Of a DNA stretch of 64,000 bases, positions 17,906 through 25,933 are shown one piece after another. The translations under genes and the position numbers were made by a program. This DNA comes from Sediminibacterium goheungense (GTDB lineage: Bacteria > Bacteroidota > Bacteroidia > Chitinophagales > Chitinophagaceae), in assembly GCF_004361915.1 (NCBI RefSeq), contig NZ_SNWP01000011.1, positions 434,001-498,000 on the forward strand. The letters run 5' to 3'. The notes beneath the pieces are model-generated. The model was not told the DNA's origin. It was given only the letters and a program-made list of their open reading frames with translations, and did no database searches. The stretch's first letter is position 1. Every line of letters begins with the position of its first letter.

Positions 17906-18631
17906 ATGAAGGCAATGATACTGGCAGCAGGTCTGGGTACCCGGCTAAAACCCTGGACCGATCATCACCCTAAAGCACTGGCTTTAGTGAATGGAAAATC
18001 TTTGCTTGAAAGAAATATTGTTTACCTGCAGCAATTTGGTATTGCAGAGGTACTGGTGAACGTACATCATTTTGCTAACCAGATTATAGAAGCTATTGAG
18101 ATTAATAAAGGATGGGGTAGTCAGGTAACCATATCTGATGAAACAGAGCAGGTGCTTGAGACTGGTGGAGGCCTTAAGAAAGCCGCAGGTTACTTTGCAA
18201 CAGAAACAGATTTTGTGGTAATGAATGCAGATATACTGACCAAACTCGATTTAGGAAAGATGATAGACATGCATCTGCAATCTAAACCATTGGCTACACT
18301 GGCTGTTTCTCAACGTAATACTTCCCGATATTTTTTATTTGATAAAAATGGTTACTTAAAAGGGTGGCGAAATGTAAATACGGGGGAAGAAAAGCCGGCT
18401 GATATATCAGCAAGAATCGCAGATTTACAGCAAATGGCCTTCAGTGGTATTCATGTTGTCAATAATGGCCTGTTTAAGTTAATGCATCGGGAAGGGAAAT
18501 TTTCCATGGTGGATGTTTATCTGGATTTATGTGCAACACACTCTATCAGAAGTTACGATCATACAGGTGAGCTGTTGGTAGATGTAGGTAAACCTGAAAG
18601 TATTCTCAAAGCAGAAAAAATTTTTACCTGA
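17906..18631 (+). CDS. Sugar-1-phosphate nucleotidyltransferase (MurU-like)
   Basis: 241 residues. N-terminal MILAAGLGTRLKPWT(D) plus HHPKALALVNGKSLLE is the nucleotidyltransferase signature, followed by ETGGGLKKA and VMNADILTKLDL (metal-binding Asp). MurU couples MurNAc-1-phosphate and UTP in peptidoglycan recycling. The preceding kinase resembles AmgK, MurU's partner, so a kinase-uridylyltransferase pair is likely; another sugar is possible. The downstream oxidoreductase starts 1 bp after the stop. Confidence 0.82.
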   Translation: MKAMILAAGLGTRLKPWTDHHPKALALVNGKSLLERNIVYLQQFGIAEVLVNVHHFANQIIEAIEINKGWGSQVTISDETEQVLETGGGLKKAAGYFATETDFVVMNADILTKLDLGKMIDMHLQSKPLATLAVSQRNTSRYFLFDKNGYLKGWRNVNTGEEKPADISARIADLQQMAFSGIHVVNNGLFKLMHREGKFSMVDVYLDLCATHSIRSYDHTGELLVDVGKPESILKAEKIFT

Positions 18632-18632
18632 T

Positions 18633-19607
18633 ATGCAAAAGATCAGGTTTGTGGTAATAGGTTGTGGACAGGTTTCAAAACGACACCTGGACATCATACT
18701 TGAATATGGCGAACTGCAAGCTGTTTGTGATGCCGATGAAACAATTGCAAAAAATACAGGATTAACTTATCATACTCCTTTTTTTACTTCCCTTGATCAA
18801 TTGATTCAATATATATCTGCTGATGTTGCAGTTATTTGTACCCCCAACGGACTGCATGCTCCACATGCCATTCAGTTGCTTGAAAATGGGTTTCACGTGC
18901 TGGTAGAGAAGCCGATGGCACTATCGGTACCGGATGCAAAAAAAATGATGGCTGTGGCAAAACAACACGAACGTCATTTATTTACAGTGTTACAGAACCG
19001 ATTTAATCCACCTGTTCAGGCATTGCATAAAGCTATTCAACAGGGAAGTTTTGGTAAATTATTCAGTGTACAGGTAAATTGTTTCTGGAACCGCAATCCT
19101 GATTATTATATAGATCATTCATGGCATGGCAGCCGGGAAATGGATGGTGGTATTCTGTTTACGCAGTGTAGCCATTTTATTGATCTGCTGCTTTGGTGTT
19201 TTGGTCCGGCGAAAGAGGTGGCAGCATTCATGCATAATGTACATCATTCTTACACGGCATTAGCGGCCGATGAGGGAGCTGTATTATTGCAGTTTGAAAA
19301 CGGAATGATAGGCACGCTCCAGTTTTCGGTAAACAGTTTCAAAAAAAACATGGAAGGCTCGCTTACCCTATTGGCAGAAAAGGCAACCCTTAAAATCGGA
19401 GGTACTTATTTGGATACGATTACTTATGCTGAAATGGATACGTCTTTGTTTACAGACATTCCAGCGGCAGATTCTCCGCTTAAGCAGGTATATCAATCCA
19501 TGATTCGTACCTTAGAAACCAATGAGCCATTTTATACCCATCCTGAGGAAAGCCTGGCTACTATTCAGCTTATAGAGCAGATTCATAGTATTGCTAATCG
19601 CAAATAA
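18633..19607 (+). CDS. Gfo/Idh/MocA-family oxidoreductase (WlbA-like)
   Basis: 324 residues. The Rossmann fold starts at FVVIGCGQVSKRHLDII; the Gfo/Idh/MocA core shows VAVICTPNGLHAPHAIQLLENGFHVLVEKPMA, with the catalytic EKP motif. The second domain includes GGILFTQCSHFIDLLLW, close to WlbA/WbpB-type UDP-sugar 3-dehydrogenases. Together with the acetyltransferase that follows, it could modify C3 of an amino-sugar nucleotide, but no 3-aminotransferase is in the operon. Substrate assignment is inference. Confidence 0.82.
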   Translation: MQKIRFVVIGCGQVSKRHLDIILEYGELQAVCDADETIAKNTGLTYHTPFFTSLDQLIQYISADVAVICTPNGLHAPHAIQLLENGFHVLVEKPMALSVPDAKKMMAVAKQHERHLFTVLQNRFNPPVQALHKAIQQGSFGKLFSVQVNCFWNRNPDYYIDHSWHGSREMDGGILFTQCSHFIDLLLWCFGPAKEVAAFMHNVHHSYTALAADEGAVLLQFENGMIGTLQFSVNSFKKNMEGSLTLLAEKATLKIGGTYLDTITYAEMDTSLFTDIPAADSPLKQVYQSMIRTLETNEPFYTHPEESLATIQLIEQIHSIANRK

Positions 19608-19612
19608 AGAAA

Positions 19613-20089
19613 ATGTCAACATTTCAATCCATACAATCCACGATCAGAGAAGTTACATTTGGTGCTGGTGTGAAAGTGGTAGAACCTTGTAACCTGTATG
19701 AATGTAAAATCGGTGCAGATAGTTTTATCGGTCCATTTGTAGAGATTCAGAAAGATGCAGTAATTGGTGAACGATGCAGGATTCAATCACATAGCTTTAT
19801 TTGTTCCCTTGTTACCATTGGCAATGATTGCTTTATTGGTCATGGTGTTATGTTTGTAAACGATACATTCCGTTCCGGTGGTCCGGCAGCAGGCAATACA
19901 AATGAATGGAAGCCTACCCATATCGGGGATCATGTAAGTATCGGAAGCAATGCTACCATTCTCCCTGTTAGCATTTGTCATGGCGCTGTAATAGGTGCCG
20001 GAGCCGTAGTTGCCAAAGATATTACAGAACCAGGTATATATGCCGGTAATCCAGCAGTGTTGATCAGGCGAATAGCAAATGGCTTATAG
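19613..20089 (+). CDS. Left-handed beta-helix acetyltransferase (WlbB/WxcM-N-like)
   Basis: 158 residues dominated by hexapeptide repeats (IGADSF IGPFVEIQKDAVIGERCRIQSH, VTIGNDCFIGHGVMFVND, IGDHVSIGSNATILP) and ending in GIYAGNPAVLIRRI. This architecture matches acyl-CoA-dependent N-acetyltransferases acting on nucleotide-linked 3-amino sugars. It is the last gene of the operon with the WlbA-like oxidoreductase 5 bp upstream. Confidence 0.82.
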   Translation: MSTFQSIQSTIREVTFGAGVKVVEPCNLYECKIGADSFIGPFVEIQKDAVIGERCRIQSHSFICSLVTIGNDCFIGHGVMFVNDTFRSGGPAAGNTNEWKPTHIGDHVSIGSNATILPVSICHGAVIGAGAVVAKDITEPGIYAGNPAVLIRRIANGL

Positions 20090-20174
20090 CGTATAGTTGA
20101 TGGTAGGATGTCTGGATTGAATGCGAATAAGTACTGGCATGATATTCCTATAAACCATATGCCATAAGCTATTA
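20083..20174. repeat. Intergenic quasi-inverted repeat
   Basis: GGCTTATAGCGTATAGTTGATGG near 20083-20105 is partially complementary to CATAAGCTATTAACCATCC near 20163-20181. It lies between two convergent genes and may serve as a weak bidirectional terminator; the words match those at 16361-16410. Confidence 0.4.
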
Positions 20175-20182
20175 ACCATCCG

Positions 20183-21316
20183 CTACACTTTCACATATAT
20201 CTTCTTTTTATCCATCCAGTAAACAATCAGCCAGTAAAAGGCAATCATTACCAATGCATATAATAGTGAGCCATTCCTAAGGTCCGCGGAAATAGGTTTA
20301 CAGATATGGTTCCAGAACCAGGATAAGGGGCTGGTAAGTTCATCGCCGTCTTTGAAGCGAATCAATGCCAGCAATCTGGGAAGAAATCCACTCAAAACAA
20401 ATATGAACAATGGGTTCTTGCCGAATACATCAAAAAACCTGCTCCATGAACCTTTAATACCCCTGAATTCAATCAGGTAAATCAATAAGCTGATGGTTAA
20501 CATGGCCAGACCTGTAGTGTAGAGTACATAACTGCTGGTCCATATTTTTTTGTTGATGGGGAATACCATATCCCAGCAAAAACCAGCGAATATTAATACG
20601 AGTCCCGCAATCATTAGATTGGCCAGCATCTCATAGGTCTTGCCTTTTTGCTGGATATACTGTCCCACCAGGAATCCAAATACAACCTGCACAATAGCTG
20701 CCATGGTACTGCTGATGCCTTCCGGATCAAAAGCAACACCCTCACCCTTGTACATATGTGCTTCACCAAGGATGGCTTTGTCTAAACCTGTTCCGAAATA
20801 TCCCTGTAAGCTGAACGGATCGCCTGCTTTTCCTAACCAGACCGTAATGAACCAGTAGACGAGTAATAATATCCCGCTTATGACAAAAGCGCCTTTTGTT
20901 TTACCATAATACACAATTACAGAAGCAAAGAAGTAGCAGAGCGCTATTCTTTGTAATACGCCAAGGATCCGAAGATTATCAAGGGTTTTTGCTACCAGTT
21001 CTTCACCTTCCCATTTTACAAACGGACTCCAGTGTAACAATAATCCAATCAGGAAAATGAGCAGGGTTCTTTTAAGTACTTTTTTCCAGAAAACGCCATC
21101 ACCTGCCGCTTCAAAACGAGGCATTACAAAAGCCATGGCATTACCCACAGCAAAAAGGAAGAAAGGGAAAACCAGATCGGTAGGCGTACAGCCATGCCAG
21201 CTGGCATGTTTTAAAGGACTATAGATATTTCCCCAGCTTCCAGGGTTATTCACAAGAATCATCAGTGCAACGGTAGCACCTCTGAATACATCAAGCGAGT
21301 AATAGCGTTGGTTCAT
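20183..21316 (-). CDS. Acyltransferase of the HGSNAT/NagX type (DUF5009)
   Basis: 377 residues with about ten transmembrane helices. The N-terminus RYYSLDVFRGATVALMILVNNPGSWG and HGCTPTDLVFPFFLFAVGNAMAF match bacterial relatives of heparan-alpha-glucosaminide N-acetyltransferase, often called NagX, linked to amino-sugar use. The reaction in bacteria is unproven but probably a transmembrane acetyl transfer to an amino sugar. It is convergent with the sugar-nucleotide operon and divergent from rfbB. Confidence 0.85.
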   Translation of the reverse strand: MNQRYYSLDVFRGATVALMILVNNPGSWGNIYSPLKHASWHGCTPTDLVFPFFLFAVGNAMAFVMPRFEAAGDGVFWKKVLKRTLLIFLIGLLLHWSPFVKWEGEELVAKTLDNLRILGVLQRIALCYFFASVIVYYGKTKGAFVISGILLLVYWFITVWLGKAGDPFSLQGYFGTGLDKAILGEAHMYKGEGVAFDPEGISSTMAAIVQVVFGFLVGQYIQQKGKTYEMLANLMIAGLVLIFAGFCWDMVFPINKKIWTSSYVLYTTGLAMLTISLLIYLIEFRGIKGSWSRFFDVFGKNPLFIFVLSGFLPRLLALIRFKDGDELTSPLSWFWNHICKPISADLRNGSLLYALVMIAFYWLIVYWMDKKKIYVKV

Positions 21317-21473
21317 GGCAGTCGTTTATGGATGAAAGATAATAAATAGGGGATATTCTCATAGCGGAAACTATTCAGACCGATACAGAAGGCGAAATTT
21401 CTGTTAAGCAGGCAGGTGGCTATAAGTCTATATCCCTCCATTTGCTTATTTTGCAGCGTTTTCAGCGATTTAT

Positions 21474-22529
21474 ATGAGTAAAAAGATACTAATTACAGGC
21501 GGGGCAGGTTTTATCGGATCACATGTGGTACGGTTATTTGTAAACCAATATCCGCAATACAGCATCATTAACCTTGATGCTTTAACCTATGCAGGTAATC
21601 TCGAAAACCTGAAAGATGTTGAAGCGAAACCTAATTATCAGTTTGTAAAAGCAGATATCCTCAAAACAGAGGATCTGGAGAAAATATTCGTTGCGTATGG
21701 CATTACGGATGTAATTCATCTGGCAGCAGAATCGCATGTGGACCGTTCTATCGTTTCACCGCTGGATTTTGTGTATACCAATATTATCGGTACAGTCAAT
21801 CTGTTGAATACAGCTAAAAAATATTGGGCGGCAGATTTTAGTAAGCACCTGTTTTATCATATATCAACCGATGAGGTTTTTGGTAGTCTTGGTGAAACAG
21901 GCTTCTTTACTGAAACAACAGCATATGATCCGCGCTCACCTTATTCAGCGAGTAAGGCATCATCTGATCATTTTGTAAGGGCCTATCATGAAACCTATCA
22001 TATTCAGACCATTGTTTCCAATTGTTCTAATAATTATGGCCCCAATCATTTTCCCGAGAAACTGATCCCGCTTTTTATTCATAATATCATTGAGAAAAAA
22101 CCATTGCCTGTATATGGTGATGGTTTGTACACACGCGACTGGCTCTATGTGAAAGATCATGCAAGAGCCATCGATCAGATTTTTCATAAAGGGAAAGCTG
22201 GAGAAACTTATAATATTGGTGGGTTCAATGAATGGAAAAACATTGACCTGGTAAAATTACTTTGTAAGCTGATGGATGAAAAAATCGGCAGACAACCAGG
22301 TGAAAGTGAGCAACTCATTACCTATGTGAAAGACAGGCCGGGTCATGACCGCCGTTATGCCATTGATGCCAATAAAATAAAACATGAACTTGGTTGGGAA
22401 CCAAGTGTCACTTTTGAACAGGGTTTATCTGAAACCATCGATTGGTACCTGGCAAATAAGGAATGGTTACAACATGTAACATCAGGCGCATATCAACACT
22501 ATTATGAATCTATGTATTCCAATCGCTGA
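21474..22529 (+). CDS. rfbB: dTDP-glucose 4,6-dehydratase
   Basis: 351 residues, short-chain dehydrogenase fold: ILITGGAGFIGSHVVRLF (NAD-binding), HLAAESHVDRSI, HISTDEVFG (catalytic Asp-Glu), and YSASKASSDHFV (YxxxK). NCSNNYGPNHFPEKLIP is diagnostic for RmlB/RfbB. It converts dTDP-glucose to dTDP-4-keto-6-deoxyglucose for surface-glycan synthesis. First gene of a tight rfbB-rfbC-rfbA unit (2-bp gaps). Confidence 0.95.
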   Translation: MSKKILITGGAGFIGSHVVRLFVNQYPQYSIINLDALTYAGNLENLKDVEAKPNYQFVKADILKTEDLEKIFVAYGITDVIHLAAESHVDRSIVSPLDFVYTNIIGTVNLLNTAKKYWAADFSKHLFYHISTDEVFGSLGETGFFTETTAYDPRSPYSASKASSDHFVRAYHETYHIQTIVSNCSNNYGPNHFPEKLIPLFIHNIIEKKPLPVYGDGLYTRDWLYVKDHARAIDQIFHKGKAGETYNIGGFNEWKNIDLVKLLCKLMDEKIGRQPGESEQLITYVKDRPGHDRRYAIDANKIKHELGWEPSVTFEQGLSETIDWYLANKEWLQHVTSGAYQHYYESMYSNR

Positions 22530-22531
22530 TC

Positions 22532-23089
22532 ATGAAAATTGAAAAAACAAAACTGGAAGGTTGTTATATCATTCATGATACTGTTCATGGGGATAGTCGT
22601 GGGTACTTTTTTGAAAGCTTTCACAAGAATCGGTTTTATGAACAAACGGGTCTGGCTATTGATTTTGTACAGGATAATCAGTCAAAGTCACAACGCGGTG
22701 TTTTACGAGGGCTGCATTTTCAGCAGGGTGATGATGCGCAGGCGAAGTTGGTAAGGGTTTTACAGGGTAAAGTGCTTGATATAGCAGTTGATCTCCGAAA
22801 GCAGTCACCTACTTTTGGTGAACATGTTACGGTTGAGTTAAGCGAAGAAAGCCGTACACAATTTTTTGTACCCCGGGGATTTGCACATGGGTTTGTTGTG
22901 CTGAGTGAAACAGCTGTATTTTTTTATAAGTGTGATAATTTTTACAACAAGGCTTCAGAAGCTGGAATTATTTATAATGATGTGGATTTGAATATTGACT
23001 GGCAGATTGAAACTGCGGAAATATTATTATCTGATAAAGACAAGGTTTTACCCACATTCAGTGAATTGAAAGCTCATATAAATTTTTAA
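22532..23089 (+). CDS. rfbC: dTDP-4-dehydrorhamnose 3,5-epimerase
   Basis: 185 residues, cupin-fold epimerase: [35 protein letters not shown] (active-site His), [19 protein letters not shown] and [27 protein letters not shown]. The full motif set and length are normal. It lies between rfbB and rfbA. The fourth gene, rfbD (reductase), is not in the window, so dTDP-rhamnose would need it elsewhere. Confidence 0.95.
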   Translation: MKIEKTKLEGCYIIHDTVHGDSRGYFFESFHKNRFYEQTGLAIDFVQDNQSKSQRGVLRGLHFQQGDDAQAKLVRVLQGKVLDIAVDLRKQSPTFGEHVTVELSEESRTQFFVPRGFAHGFVVLSETAVFFYKCDNFYNKASEAGIIYNDVDLNIDWQIETAEILLSDKDKVLPTFSELKAHINF

Positions 23090-23091
23090 GC

Positions 23092-23949
23092 ATGAAGGGA
23101 ATCATTTTAGCGGGAGGATCAGGAACAAGATTGTATCCCATTACAAAAGGTATCAGTAAACAACTGATGCCTATCTATGATAAACCCATGATTTATTATC
23201 CGCTATCCATACTCATGCTGGCAGGTATCAGGGAAATACTTATCATCACTACACCTGAAGACAATGAACAATTCAGGCGTTTATTGGGCGACGGTAGTGT
23301 ATTGGGCTGTCGTTTTGAATATGCTGTTCAGGCTGTTCCCAACGGATTGGCACAGGCATTTGTGATTGGCGAGTCGTTTATTGGAAATGATAAAGTAGCC
23401 TTGATTCTTGGCGACAATATTTTTTATGGTTCCGGGTTTAGTCAATTGGTGCAATCCTTTAATGATATTGATGGTGCTGCAGTGTTTGCCTATGAAGTAA
23501 ATGATCCGGAGCGGTATGGTGTTGTGGAATTTGATCATAACAAAAAAGCAGTATCTATTGAAGAGAAGCCGGCAAAGCCAAAATCGAATTATGCGGTACC
23601 GGGATTGTATTTTTATGATAATACGGTAGTTAGTATAGCGAAATCCATCGCACTTTCTGCAAGAGGTGAATATGAAATAACGACCGTTAACAATGAATAC
23701 CTCAAACAAGGCAGGTTAAAAGTAGGTATCATGAACAGGGGCACGGCCTGGCTTGATACAGGCACTTTCGATTCATTAAGTGATGCCAGTGAATTTGTAA
23801 GGGTCATTGAAAAAAGGCAAAGCCAGAAAATCGGATGCATCGAAGAAGTAGCGTGGCGCATGGGTTATATTAATCATGAACAACTACTCGAACTGGCAAA
23901 ACTCTATGCAAAAAGTGGTTACGGAGAATATCTCTCTCGCCTGAAATAA
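23092..23949 (+). CDS. rfbA: Glucose-1-phosphate thymidylyltransferase
   Basis: 285 residues: [18 protein letters not shown] with [17 protein letters not shown] at the N-terminus, then [32 protein letters not shown] and [15 protein letters not shown]. It forms dTDP-glucose from glucose-1-phosphate and dTTP, feeding rfbB. Last gene of the unit; the region behind it holds the operator of the CarH-like gene. Confidence 0.95.
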   Translation: MKGIILAGGSGTRLYPITKGISKQLMPIYDKPMIYYPLSILMLAGIREILIITTPEDNEQFRRLLGDGSVLGCRFEYAVQAVPNGLAQAFVIGESFIGNDKVALILGDNIFYGSGFSQLVQSFNDIDGAAVFAYEVNDPERYGVVEFDHNKKAVSIEEKPAKPKSNYAVPGLYFYDNTVVSIAKSIALSARGEYEITTVNNEYLKQGRLKVGIMNRGTAWLDTGTFDSLSDASEFVRVIEKRQSQKIGCIEEVAWRMGYINHEQLLELAKLYAKSGYGEYLSRLK

Positions 23950-23983
23950 TGTTTTTTGAAGGTAGATTTAGTATCAGACAACC

Positions 23984-24068
23984 CTTTGTTTAATTTTTCC
24001 GGATCAATCTATCGTTTAATCATTAACAATTTGCCGATTAATATTTCACTTATCATCTTTAAACAAAG
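23984..24068. promoter_or_regulatory. Putative CarH-type operator upstream of the MerR gene
   Basis: CTTTGTTTAA (23984-23993) and its exact complement TTAAACAAAG (24059-24068) flank the likely promoter region of the MerR-type gene. The same TTTAAACAAA word recurs before the sigma/crt operon (25337-25403), suggesting a shared regulator, probably autoregulation by the MerR-type protein. Confidence 0.5.
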
Positions 24069-24092
24069 CTGCTTAGTCTGTGTTATATATGC

Positions 24093-24971
24093 ATGGACGC
24101 TTTTACCATTAAAGATTTGGAGAACCTGACCGGTATCAAAGCCCACACGATCAGGATATGGGAACAACGCTATGGATTTCTGAACCCACAACGTACAGAA
24201 ACCAATATTCGTTACTATAGCAATACTGAGTTAAAAACGGTATTGAATATTGCCCTGCTCAATAAATACGGGTATAAAATATCTCATATCGACAGGATGT
24301 CGCCCGGTGAAATGAAAGAAAAAATTCTTTCACTCACGCAGGCGCAGGCGCAACAAGAGCGGGTGGTAAATGATCTCATCCAGAGCATGGTAGATCTCCG
24401 GATTGAAGATTTTGAAACAATAATTGACAATTATATTCTGGCCAAAGGCATTGAGAGGGCCATAACGCAAATTATATTTCCTTTCCTGGAAAAGATTGGA
24501 ATTCTCTGGGTAACCAATCATATCAATCCCGCGCAGGAGCACCTTGTAACTAATATTATCAGGCAAAAGCTCATCAGTGGTATTGAAACAGTGCATACCC
24601 ATGTTTCCATCAATAAAACCAGTGTACTGTTTTTGCCGGAAGGAGAGCACCATGAACTGGGCCTGTTATTTATGTATTTCCTTATGAAAACCAGAGGTAT
24701 CAAGGTGTTTTACCTGGGTGCCAATGTGCCGCTGAAAGATGTGGAATATGTAGTAAATCTGAAAAAGCCAGATTTCATTTACTCGCATTTAACATCTGTG
24801 GCCAATAATTTTAATTTTGAGAAATTTCTGATCAATGCACACCATCGGATGCCCGATCTGCCCATCCTTGTATCAGGACAGCTCACGCAGAACTATAAAA
24901 AAAGAGTACCCTCTAATATCAGCTTCAAGCAATCACTTTCTGAAGTGATGGAATATATTGCTTCTTTGTAA
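24093..24971 (+). CDS. CarH-like MerR-family, B12-binding light-responsive regulator
   Basis: 292 residues. The N-terminal MerR helix-turn-helix is FTIKDLENLTGIKAHTIRIWEQRYGFL. After a helical bundle comes W139-x9-E149-H150 (W...QEH), the CarH signature for the adenosylcobalamin upper face, and then the cobalamin-binding E-x-H-x-x-G motif EHHELG (His187 as lower ligand). In CarH proteins such a set makes a dark-state DNA-binding tetramer that falls apart in light. The residue following the Trp is Val, where I recall a His in Thermus CarH. It sits upstream of an ECF sigma and the crt operon, so it is expected to control carotenoid synthesis. Confidence 0.88.
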   Translation: MDAFTIKDLENLTGIKAHTIRIWEQRYGFLNPQRTETNIRYYSNTELKTVLNIALLNKYGYKISHIDRMSPGEMKEKILSLTQAQAQQERVVNDLIQSMVDLRIEDFETIIDNYILAKGIERAITQIIFPFLEKIGILWVTNHINPAQEHLVTNIIRQKLISGIETVHTHVSINKTSVLFLPEGEHHELGLLFMYFLMKTRGIKVFYLGANVPLKDVEYVVNLKKPDFIYSHLTSVANNFNFEKFLINAHHRMPDLPILVSGQLTQNYKKRVPSNISFKQSLSEVMEYIASL

Positions 24972-25245
24972 GCTACTAGCTATTAGCACTTAGCCTTTAG
25001 CCAGTTTGCTTCCGGTAGCAAATAATGTTCCTATTGAAAAAAGCTAACGGTTATCAGCTTCTTTCTAGTTATTAGCTCTTAGATTTTAGCCGATTTGTTT
25101 CCACCGACAGATTCACTTTTATTGAAAAGGCTAAAAGCTAATAGCTAACAGTGCCTCACAGCGTTTAGCCAATCTGCTTACGGCAACAAATTTTCACTTT
25201 TATTGAACGAAAGCCTGAGACTAATGGCTAAAAGCTAACAGCTCA
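24971..25245. repeat. Three imperfect 80-bp intergenic repeats with inverted ends
   Basis: Units at about 24971-25049, 25065-25149 and 25161-25243. Each runs from TAGCTATTAGC/TTTAGCC through a middle such as TTCACTTTTATTGAA to GGCTAAAAGCTAATAGC, so each is itself a loose inverted repeat. They fill most of the 437-bp gap between the CarH-like gene and the crt operator. No ORF or known RNA is recognised inside. Confidence 0.65.
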
Positions 25246-25310
25246 CTACCCCGGATATGCCTGCATGAACGCACTTTTCAATGTTCAAACATTCATAATC
25301 GATTGATTTA

Positions 25311-25403
25311 CTTTGTTTTATCTTTTTAATAAAATATTTAAACAAAAATGTTCGACGGATGCTTCTTTTTGTTTAGTTTTATGTCGTTAATAATTAAACA
25401 AAC
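25311..25403 (+). promoter_or_regulatory. Putative CarH-type operator/promoter of the sigma-crt operon
   Basis: Holds CTTTGTTTTA (25311-25320), TAAACAAAAA (25339-25348) in exact inverted repeat with TTTTTGTTTA (25366-25375), and TTAAACAAAC (25394-25403). A near-match to the Bacteroidetes -7 element, TAGTTTTA (25374-25381), overlaps the right arm and would place the transcript start about 20 nt before the sigma ATG. A bound repressor would cover the promoter. Confidence 0.5.
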
Positions 25404-25408
25404 GGAAT

Positions 25409-25909
25409 ATGTCAGTGCTTGAATTTAACCAGATGTTATTGAACAACACAGAGTTTCTGAAACCATTCGCTATTACCCTGACCCGCGACAGTGAAGCTGC
25501 CAAGGACCTGGTTCAGGAAACTATGTACAGGGCGTTGGCCAATAAAGACAAGTACAATGTGGGTACCAATATTAAAGCCTGGTTATATACCATCATGCGT
25601 AATATTTTTATTAATAATTACCGCAGAAAAAGCAAGCAGGCAACGATATTCGACAGTACGCCAAATGAATTTCTGATCAATGCCAATCAGGGTGCAATAG
25701 CAAATGATGCCATTGCCAACATCAATTTAAAAGAAGTAAAAGAAGCTATCTATAACCTGCCGGAGATTTTCCGCAATCCATTTTTGTTGTATTTCGATGG
25801 ATTTAAGTACCATGAAATTGCAGAAATGCTGGGAGAGCCATTAGGTACGATTAAGAGTCGTATACACTTCGCAAGGAAGCTGCTGAAAAATCAGTTACAG
25901 CGGTATTAA
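25409..25909 (+). CDS. ECF-type sigma factor leading the carotenoid operon
   Basis: 166 residues. Region 2: MLLNNTEFLKPFAITLTRDSEAAKDLVQETMYRAL and KAWLYTIMRNIFINNYRR. Region 4: LPEIFRNPFLLYFDGFKYHEIAEMLGEPLGTIKSRIHFARKLL. It ends 24 bp before crtI, so it is probably transcribed with the carotenoid genes. That suggests a positive loop or a wider light-stress regulon under the CarH-like repressor, reminiscent of CarQ in Myxococcus. No anti-sigma gene is adjacent. Confidence 0.88.
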   Translation: MSVLEFNQMLLNNTEFLKPFAITLTRDSEAAKDLVQETMYRALANKDKYNVGTNIKAWLYTIMRNIFINNYRRKSKQATIFDSTPNEFLINANQGAIANDAIANINLKEVKEAIYNLPEIFRNPFLLYFDGFKYHEIAEMLGEPLGTIKSRIHFARKLLKNQLQRY

Positions 25910-25933
25910 GTTTTTTCCCTAATTTTCTGAAGA

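Noticed and set aside
24971..25245. Possible CRISPR array in the repeat-rich gap
   Set aside because: Only three diverged, 80-bp units with inverted ends; no short constant repeats separated by unique spacers, and no cas genes nearby.
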